DNA of 64,000 bases from contig OZ257140.1 in the NCBI GenBank assembly GCA_965279165.1, positions 2,542,001 to 2,606,000 of the forward strand, given 5' to 3'. The notes under the pieces were generated by a model. That model was not told where the DNA came from and ran no database searches. It worked only from the letters and a program-made list of their open reading frames with translations. The DNA comes from JBAYIE01 sp965279165 (GTDB taxonomy: Bacteria > Bacteroidota > Bacteroidia > UKL13-3). How positions within the stretch are numbered: position 1 is the stretch's first letter; every line of letters starts with the position of its first letter. This document shows positions 58,352 through 64,000 of this stretch, piece after piece. The position numbers were made by a program, and so were the translations under genes.

Positions 58352-59568
58352 TAATTACGATGCATAAATTGTAGAAATTGTTGTGCAATAGTTATTCTGT
58401 TAAACTGCTCATGAACAAGTTTAGAGCCATTCTTTCCAAATTGATTAGAAACTTCGGGATGTTGGTAGAGATACCGTATTTTATCAGTTAAATCTTCAGC
58501 GTTTTCGGGTTCAACAAATAAACCACAGTTTCCGCCTTCAATAAAGATTGTTTTTGCTTCGCCATCTACTGCCAATAAAATTGGTTTCTCGAATGCCAGT
58601 GATTCGAAAATTTTAGATGGAATCGCTCCCTTAAAATGCTCTATGTTTTTTAATGGAATTATAGAACAATCGGTATGAAATAATATTTCTAATAGTTCAC
58701 TCTTAGGTATATTGGGATAGAATCGAACATGGTGTAGATGCATCCTTTTGCTTTCTTCCATTAACCGGGATTTTTCAGGACCATCTCCTACTAGAATAAA
58801 TTTAATATGGCTTTCTTCTCTCAATTGGTCGGCGGCATTTAATATCATGTCGAGAGCTTGGGCATATCCAATTACACCACCATAGAAAAGAATAAAGTCT
58901 GATTTAGAATAGCCATTTTTCTCGCGAAAATTTGAATGGGGTTTAAAAGAAGCTATTTCATTGGGTTCTATACCGTTTTTTAACCAAAAGGTTTTGCTTT
59001 CCGGTTTGTGTTTTTTGATTTCAGCTATGATGCCTTGGGTTTGACCTGAAATTAAATCTGCATTTTTATATAACCATTTTTCTAACGCATACAGCCATTT
59101 TAATAAGTTCGGGTTGGTAAGCAGGCCAACTTTCTCCACACTTTCAGGCCATAAATCCGAAATGTTCAAAATAAGATTAACTCTTTTAAGTTTCTTAATA
59201 ATTACTGCTGTTATACCGAGAAATAATGGAGGGGATTCGCAAATTAATTGGTCGCCTTTTTTGCAAATAAATAATCCTACAATTAAAGAAGTGAAGCAAA
59301 ACGAAAGATAATTTAGAAGTCGTAAGTGTTTGGAAGTACTTTGAATGGTAAATAACCACACCCGATAAATAAGTACATGGTTTATCACCTCCTTCATAAA
59401 TAGTTTGTTGCGGTATCCATCAAAAATTCTCATTTTGGGATAATTAGGCATCGCTGTAATAACACAGACCTTGTTCTCTTGAATCAAGTTTTGCGCAAGA
59501 CTACTGAGGCGGTTTTGTGGTGCACCGGTTTCGGGAAGATAATATTGGGTGAGCAACACTATTTTCAT
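58351..59568 (-). CDS. Glycosyltransferase family 4 (WbuB-like)
   Basis: The 405-residue GT-B enzyme starts KIVLLTQYYLPETGAPQNRLSSLAQNLI and has the donor-binding FILFYGGVIGYAQALDMILNAADQL, FILVGDGPEKSRL and AIPSKIFESLAFEKPILLAVDGEAKTI blocks with the EX7E motif, typical of the WbuB/FnlL branch often found next to UDP-GlcNAc 2-epimerase and priming transferase genes. It probably adds an N-acetyl fucosamine or mannosamine-type sugar, but the substrate is not determined. It overlaps the epimerase by 4 bp. Confidence 0.9.
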   Translation of the reverse strand: MKIVLLTQYYLPETGAPQNRLSSLAQNLIQENKVCVITAMPNYPKMRIFDGYRNKLFMKEVINHVLIYRVWLFTIQSTSKHLRLLNYLSFCFTSLIVGLFICKKGDQLICESPPLFLGITAVIIKKLKRVNLILNISDLWPESVEKVGLLTNPNLLKWLYALEKWLYKNADLISGQTQGIIAEIKKHKPESKTFWLKNGIEPNEIASFKPHSNFREKNGYSKSDFILFYGGVIGYAQALDMILNAADQLREESHIKFILVGDGPEKSRLMEESKRMHLHHVRFYPNIPKSELLEILFHTDCSIIPLKNIEHFKGAIPSKIFESLAFEKPILLAVDGEAKTIFIEGGNCGLFVEPENAEDLTDKIRYLYQHPEVSNQFGKNGSKLVHEQFNRITIAQQFLQFMHRN

Positions 59569-60650
59569 GTTTGCAGATAGCTTATCATTTCATTGCAAAT
59601 TAAAGCCGCTGTGTTGCCATCTCCATATAATTCAATTTGTTTTGGAAATGAAGCACTGTTTAATTGGTTAAAAGCTTCAACCATTTTATCCGGTTTATTA
59701 CCGGTAAGAATATTTACATTATTTTCAACCAATTCAACCCATTCCGTTTCTTCTCTCGGGGTGATACAAAATTTTTTAAAAAAGAATGCTTCTTTTTGTA
59801 ATCCGCCACTATCGGTAACTACCAATTTGCAATTTTGAGTTAACCCAATCATCTCCAAATACCCAACCGGATCAATCATTTGGAAGTCAACTTTCAAAGT
59901 TGCCTGTGTTATGGCGTTTTTAGTCCTTGGATGTGCCGGGAAAATTACAGGCATTTTTTTATGGAGTAAATTCAGTCCCGTAATTATCGCTGCTAAATTT
60001 TCTTCGTTATTTGTATTTTCAGCTCGATGAATGGTAGCAAGTATGTATTGATTTTCGGTTAATTGGTAGTTCTTTTCTATAGTTTTTGAGGGCACAAAAT
60101 TTTGATAATATAGCGAAGCATCCAGCATGATATCTCCTGTACGGATTATCTTTGCAGGATAGTTTTCAAAGCCTTCCTTGATTAGATTCTGAATGGCTTG
60201 TTGTGTAGGGCAGAACAACAAATTACTAATTCTATCAGTTAGTATCCGATTGAATTCTTCGGGCATTTCAAGGTTAAAACTTCTTAAACCGGATTCGACA
60301 TGTGCAAGTTTGTATTTTAGAAGTCGTGCAGCCAAGGCTCCGGCCAAAGTAGAATTTGTATCGCCAAATACAACAACCAAATCCGGATTTTCATTTTGAA
60401 GTATATTCCCAATTTCATCTGTCATTTTACCGGTCATCGAAGCATTCGACATATTATGAATGTTTAGGCTGTACTTTGGTTTTGGTATTTGCATTTCGGT
60501 AAAAAATACTTCCGACATATTGGTGTCGTAATGTTGACCGGTATGTATTATTATTTCTTCTATTGCAGGATGTTTTAGATATTCCCTCGATAGCATGGCA
60601 GCTTTAATAAATTGAGGTCGGGCACCCAGTATGGTGATAATTTTATACAT
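59565..60650 (-). CDS. wecB: UDP-N-acetylglucosamine 2-epimerase (non-hydrolysing)
   Basis: The 361-residue protein has ILGARPQFIKAAMLSREYLKH, IHTGQHYDTNMSEVFFTEMQIP, VVVFGDTNSTLAGALAARLLKYKLAHVESGLRSFNLEMPEEFNRILTDRIS, TIHRAENTNN and VVTDSGGLQKEAFFFKKFCITPREETEWVELV, which identify the non-hydrolysing 2-epimerase that makes UDP-ManNAc from UDP-GlcNAc. Its product is the likely source of a mannosamine-type residue. It overlaps the GNAT gene by 8 bp and the GT4 gene by 4 bp. Confidence 0.92.
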   Translation of the reverse strand: MYKIITILGARPQFIKAAMLSREYLKHPAIEEIIIHTGQHYDTNMSEVFFTEMQIPKPKYSLNIHNMSNASMTGKMTDEIGNILQNENPDLVVVFGDTNSTLAGALAARLLKYKLAHVESGLRSFNLEMPEEFNRILTDRISNLLFCPTQQAIQNLIKEGFENYPAKIIRTGDIMLDASLYYQNFVPSKTIEKNYQLTENQYILATIHRAENTNNEENLAAIITGLNLLHKKMPVIFPAHPRTKNAITQATLKVDFQMIDPVGYLEMIGLTQNCKLVVTDSGGLQKEAFFFKKFCITPREETEWVELVENNVNILTGNKPDKMVEAFNQLNSASFPKQIELYGDGNTAALICNEMISYLQT

Positions 60651-61305
60651 TTTTAAGGATTAAGTAATAGAATAAACCTTCCGGACCGGAAAGAACTTTG
60701 TCTTCCAAATAACCACGAATTTTAAACGCAAATCGCGACTTCAGATTGTCATTGGCGATACCGGTACGCAATATTTCCATCTGATTCATACGAGCATATT
60801 TTTCCGATTCTCCAATTAGCAGATCTGTTACCTTTAATTTGGTGTATTCGGGCAATACACAAAGTGATGCGAGGGTAGCTGTTTTTCCTTCTGCATGGCT
60901 AGGAGGTGAAATAAGTTGATTGATTTTTTTTGGTTTTATTTTTCGCAAAGCAAATCGATATATACGGCGCATAATGGATGGGTTAATGAACACGAATGGA
61001 TGAAGTAATAGTCCTTTTAGAAGTGCCCATTTTCTATATTGATTTACAGCATCCACATAATAATCTAGCCTGCCTGTAATTAAACCAATGGGTTTTTCGC
61101 CGGAAAAAGCAACGAACCCAAATGACTTTTTATCTACGCAAAAGAAGCGGTAAGTGGTAGTTAAGAACGATTTTCCCAAATGCATGGAGTAATTTTTTTC
61201 TTTGGTAAAACAATTTAAGTGAAGGGTAACCATATTAGGAATAAGCGATTCCTCAATGGGTTTGAGATAAATATTTTCGTTCAAATTATTTTCTGATGAG
61301 TTCAA
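60643..61305 (-). CDS. GNAT family N-acyltransferase
   Basis: The 220-residue protein has the GNAT acyl-CoA fold: FGFVAFSGEKPIGLITGRLDYYVDA at motif D/A, TATLASLCVLPEYTKLKVTDLLIGESEKYARMNQMEILRTGIANDNLKSRFAFKIRGYLEDKV with the loop around LCVLPEYTKLKV and the conserved NDNLKSRFAFK. It is adjacent to an ACP and an FkbH-like protein (it overlaps the ACP by 20 bp), which suggests that the acyl donor may be ACP-bound rather than CoA. The acceptor is probably an amino sugar. Confidence 0.82.
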   Translation of the reverse strand: MNSSENNLNENIYLKPIEESLIPNMVTLHLNCFTKEKNYSMHLGKSFLTTTYRFFCVDKKSFGFVAFSGEKPIGLITGRLDYYVDAVNQYRKWALLKGLLLHPFVFINPSIMRRIYRFALRKIKPKKINQLISPPSHAEGKTATLASLCVLPEYTKLKVTDLLIGESEKYARMNQMEILRTGIANDNLKSRFAFKIRGYLEDKVLSGPEGLFYYLILKNV

Positions 61306-61519
61306 GTGTTGCGATGATATCTTTAACCGTAAGTGAATCTACAATCTGTTCGTTGGTAAATACCACATTAAATTCTTCTTCTATGGAATGCATGATATTG
61401 AGATGCATTACAGAATCCCAATTGTCGAGTGAGTTAGGTGAGGAGTCCGGTTTTATTTTAAGGGGATCGGTTTGTAACAAAGTACTTATGATTTCAATAA
61501 TTTTTTGTTCAGTTTGCAT
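61286..61519 (-). CDS. Acyl carrier protein
   Basis: A 77-residue ACP from the ATG at 61519 (MQTEQKIIEIISTLLQTDPLKIKPDSSPNSLDNWDSVMHLNIMHSIEEEFNVVFTNEQ). The phosphopantetheine Ser is in NWDSVMHL. The DSV motif (rather than DSL) marks it as a specialised ACP, not the fatty-acid ACP AcpP. It overlaps the FkbH gene by 11 bp and the GNAT gene by 20 bp, so the three are coupled. It probably carries the hydroxyacyl unit made by FkbH. Confidence 0.85.
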   Translation of the reverse strand: MQTEQKIIEIISTLLQTDPLKIKPDSSPNSLDNWDSVMHLNIMHSIEEEFNVVFTNEQIVDSLTVKDIIATLELIRK

Positions 61520-63263
61520 GCAATTCAACAGTTATGTGATGTAAGGTAGATGGCGTTTGTTTCTTGTATTTTATCTTTTGTATAGAATAAGATTTATAGT
61601 TTTCTTTTTCTTCTGTTAAATCAAATCCATTGTTTTCGAAAAACAGTAGGGTTTGTAAATTCTTTTTTGTCGGAATATAGAAAGCTTTAATCTCCACTAT
61701 CCCTGCGTTGAATGCATAGTTTAAAATGGTTTGTAAAAAAGCATTTTCAATCTCTCTGCCGATGATACGGCACGATAGTAAAAATGTATCTATTTCGCTG
61801 GTTTTAGTGGATTTCTTACGCAAGATGCAAACACCAGTTATACCCAGGTTACCAAATCGGTCGGTTACTTCTACGTAAAAGATGTAATTGCCCTCAACCG
61901 AAATAAATTCTTTTATTTCATCTTCTGAATATCGTTTACCGGTAAGGTTAAATTGGTTGGTTTTTTGTGTTAGTTGGGCAATTCTTGGAATGTTTTCTCC
62001 GGCACATCGAACAATATGAAGGTGCATTTCAAGACTTTTTAGGTAACTGTTTATATCGGCAAATTCCCCAAAAGTTTCTTTTCTGAAGGATTCATTTTGG
62101 AGCATCTCTGTCCTATTTGAATCTTCCTTGGTAACAGGTAGCGGCGAAAACAGCTCTGAATCTTTTAATAAACCTGCATAATCAAGTTCTTTGAATTCGC
62201 TTAAATTTATGGTTGTAATTTCGGGTAATGTTTGGTTGATTAGATTTATTTCAAATGGGTTATCGTCGATAAATACTAAGCTATCGAGACCTATATTTAG
62301 TTCCTTCGCGATTTCAACAATGTTATCAGCTTTGTTGTTCCAATTAATTCTTGTTGCAGCCAAATGCTGTTTTTTGATGAGCATTTTTGGATGATTCTGA
62401 AGAACATCCATCACCTCTTGAGAGTTATTTTTAGAACAGAGAGTTAGTAAAACCCCTTGTTTGTGAAGGTTAAGTAAAACTTCTTGCAGAGCCTCGAATC
62501 CGGATGATATATCGATATTTTCAATGCCATCTTCTCCAATTATTCCTTTCCATAACGTATTGTCGGCATCAAGAATGATACATTTTTTACTCTTGCCTTC
62601 TAATGCTTGCACAACCCGAAATAAATTGGATGCAATCATTTTTAAGGCAGGCAGCGAATACAGCGATTTGGTATGTGTAAAACCTATTGGGTCATAATAT
62701 TTTGCAGGACTCAACGTATCGATAGCTAACGAATTGTCGATGTAAAACCCGTTGCCATGTTCCAATAAGGCCAATTTAAGATGCTCATTTAATTGGGAAA
62801 CGAATTCTTTTAATTGATTTGTAGTTTCTGAATTGGTTGGACCGGTATCTTCAAAGGCATTCCATAATATTCTGGCTTTGCTTTTTTTGCGAATGGAAAG
62901 GAGAATAAAGTTCATGAGTTGTTCCAATCTTTTTTTTTCGCTTACCCTGAAAGTGTCGTTTTCTGTATCATTGAGTCTGACAAGGTCTGTCATTTCTGAA
63001 AGGGAGGTAAAGATAAATAAGTAATTAGTTTGAGGCGTTATGATAGTATCATCATTAATATCTTGAACAATGGTATCATAATTGCCCATTTGAATTTTTG
63101 CATCCATACCAATCTTGTGATGTAGATAAGTTATGTATGGAAGAATACCGTCGATTGTGATATTTCGTAAGATACTGATACCACAAGTTTTCAAATTGGC
63201 CGAAACCATTTGGTTATTTTCTTTAAAGATCTGTAAGAGTGTTTTGTTTCTTAGGTAATACAA
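61509..63263 (-). CDS. FkbH-like HAD-IIIC phosphatase/acyl-loading protein
   Basis: The 584-residue protein has the HAD motif CIILDADNTLWKGIIGEDGIENI, LTLCSKNNSQEVMDVLQNHPKML and FIDDNPFEINLI, preceded by an SGNH-like N-terminal domain (about 20-230) and followed by a C-terminal GNAT-like region (about 430-575, FLLSCRIIGREIENAFLQTI). FkbH proteins dephosphorylate 1,3-bisphosphoglycerate and load the glyceryl group on an ACP. The start is either TTG at 63263 or ATG at 63209 (MVSANLKTC); the former is used because it keeps the usual N-terminal extension. A stop codon lies just upstream. Confidence 0.85.
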   Translation of the reverse strand: MYYLRNKTLLQIFKENNQMVSANLKTCGISILRNITIDGILPYITYLHHKIGMDAKIQMGNYDTIVQDINDDTIITPQTNYLFIFTSLSEMTDLVRLNDTENDTFRVSEKKRLEQLMNFILLSIRKKSKARILWNAFEDTGPTNSETTNQLKEFVSQLNEHLKLALLEHGNGFYIDNSLAIDTLSPAKYYDPIGFTHTKSLYSLPALKMIASNLFRVVQALEGKSKKCIILDADNTLWKGIIGEDGIENIDISSGFEALQEVLLNLHKQGVLLTLCSKNNSQEVMDVLQNHPKMLIKKQHLAATRINWNNKADNIVEIAKELNIGLDSLVFIDDNPFEINLINQTLPEITTINLSEFKELDYAGLLKDSELFSPLPVTKEDSNRTEMLQNESFRKETFGEFADINSYLKSLEMHLHIVRCAGENIPRIAQLTQKTNQFNLTGKRYSEDEIKEFISVEGNYIFYVEVTDRFGNLGITGVCILRKKSTKTSEIDTFLLSCRIIGREIENAFLQTILNYAFNAGIVEIKAFYIPTKKNLQTLLFFENNGFDLTEEKENYKSYSIQKIKYKKQTPSTLHHITVELHAN

Positions 63264-63298
63264 AATCTAGGGATTGAACTTACTTGTGGAATCTAGTA

Positions 63299-64000
63299 TT
63301 AAAATATTTTCTTATAAATGGAGAGCATGGAATTAACCAACCACTTGTGATTAGGATAATCTTCATATCGTTTTACCGGTAATGCTAGGATGTCGTCATA
63401 TACTTGATCGGTTAAGCCAAGTTTGTTCTTCACAAACTGAATGTCTTGCCTCAATAATTCCTCACTTGGGTAGGCAGGTTTTTTTATTTCTTCCAAAGCT
63501 TCCTCTCTGGTAATTTCTCCTGAGCAAATTAAGCTTGAAAGATGGGCACGACGTTTATCAATGTTGAATTTCAATGGCAAGATGTAACCCTGATAAAAGC
63601 GTGTATAAACCGATTCGTAATGTTTTCCTCCATAGTATTTCCAGCCCAATTCAGATTGAAGGATATGCATAGCTTCTTGCTTGTTATAGTCAATGAGATC
63701 GAGAAGGTTTACCTTTTTTATCTGCCTTATAGCGATATAATAAAACAAATGTAAAGGAGATAACAAAGGGAAGGTTTTAATTTTAACACGACTAAATTTT
63801 TTAACCACAGAATTCAGATACGTAGTGTCGATATGTCCCTGTGCCCATGAGGGAGGCAAAATCCCTTCTGTTCGGGCATTGGTACCGCTGATGATATATT
63901 TGATATTATATTTGTTAGCAACCCGGTAAAGTGTTCCCCAAATAGCATGGTCGGATGGGATTTCACCATCGGGAGTTGATGCAAATAAGTAGGCTTTTTG
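63299..64000 (-). CDS. N-acetyl sugar amidotransferase (WbpG family), 5'-truncated
   Basis: The frame is open to the right edge, so the N-terminus lies outside the window; the visible part has 233 residues. It contains FASTPDGEIPSDHAIWGTLYRVANKYNIKYIISGTNARTEGILPPSWAQGHIDTTYL, the adenine-nucleotide-binding part of the WbpG/PseA/LegG family, then GGKHYESVYTRFYQGYILPLKFNIDKRRAHLSSLI. Members convert a 3-N-acetyl group of a di-N-acetyl sugar to an acetamidino group using ammonia from a HisH-like glutaminase. Partner hisH/hisF-like genes would be expected further right. Confidence 0.85.
   Translation of the reverse strand, partial: QKAYLFASTPDGEIPSDHAIWGTLYRVANKYNIKYIISGTNARTEGILPPSWAQGHIDTTYLNSVVKKFSRVKIKTFPLLSPLHLFYYIAIRQIKKVNLLDLIDYNKQEAMHILQSELGWKYYGGKHYESVYTRFYQGYILPLKFNIDKRRAHLSSLICSGEITREEALEEIKKPAYPSEELLRQDIQFVKNKLGLTDQVYDDILALPVKRYEDYPNHKWLVNSMLSIYKKIF

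Overview
The window comes from a member of the Bacteroidota, probably near the Chitinophagales/Sphingobacteriales. The evidence is two proteins with type IX secretion (T9SS) C-terminal sorting domains, a complete alternative complex III operon (actABCDEF), the parA-parB-DUF5683-dapB-lepB gene order, promoters of the TTG-N19/20-TAnnTTTG type, AT-rich leaders without clear Shine-Dalgarno sequences, and frequent TTG/GTG starts. No rRNA, tRNA or CRISPR array was seen.

Layout. 1-4.2 kb: the end of a Crp/Fnr regulator followed by a sulfur/thiol cluster (DUF2892 protein, persulfide-dioxygenase-like MBL-rhodanese fusion, two single-domain rhodaneses, a small membrane protein, a thioredoxin and a rhodanese-thioredoxin lipoprotein). 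Two CRP-type boxes lie exactly 65 nt before the start codons of two of these genes, so the regulator probably drives them. 4.2-26.8 kb: housekeeping genes (xerD, aroQ, rlmD, murB, maf, rplU-rpmA, ispG) mixed with a GT2 glycosyltransferase, an LtaS-like sulfatase, a type 2 malate/lactate dehydrogenase, a prohibitin-like protein, a large secreted M4 protease, a cysteine-rich Fe-S protein, an Atg22-like transporter, a second T9SS cargo protein and an MlaE/MlaF-type lipid ABC pair. 26.8-27.9 kb: a REP-associated tyrosine transposase flanked by two oppositely oriented sets of REP-like repeats. 28.0-30.4 kb: a four-gene operon with two cytochrome-like lipoproteins, a DUF5777 beta-barrel and a YceI protein. 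30.8-42.5 kb: ZIP transporter, PAP2 phosphatase, methyltransferase, glmM, ychF, a hicBA toxin-antitoxin pair, an MBL hydrolase, parAB, DUF5683, dapB, lepB and a CDF transporter. 42.6-51.0 kb: alternative complex III on the minus strand, with its own terminator and a candidate promoter. 51.1-64.0 kb: a minus-strand surface-polysaccharide cluster, open at the right edge. It contains dehydratase, aminotransferase, UDP-GlcNAc 2-epimerase, priming sugar transferase, glycosyltransferases, PIG-L deacetylase, hexapeptide acyltransferase and N-acetyl sugar amidotransferase, plus an FkbH-ACP-GNAT trio that suggests an ACP-borne acyl decoration.

Non-coding structure. Two intergenic loci (4.2-4.5 kb and 9.9-10.1 kb) each carry two successive arrays of 7-bp repeats that hold register across many units. 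In the 18-unit CNGTTNA array only two of the seven positions vary. An unnamed hairpin-rich element flanked by octanucleotide repeats sits at 30.4-30.8 kb, and a small palindromic repeat family is shared between 26.86 and 38.6 kb. The most unusual features are the heptad-repeat loci, the two CRP boxes with identical geometry, the transposase with inverted REP sets, the cytochrome/DUF5777/YceI operon and the FkbH-ACP module.
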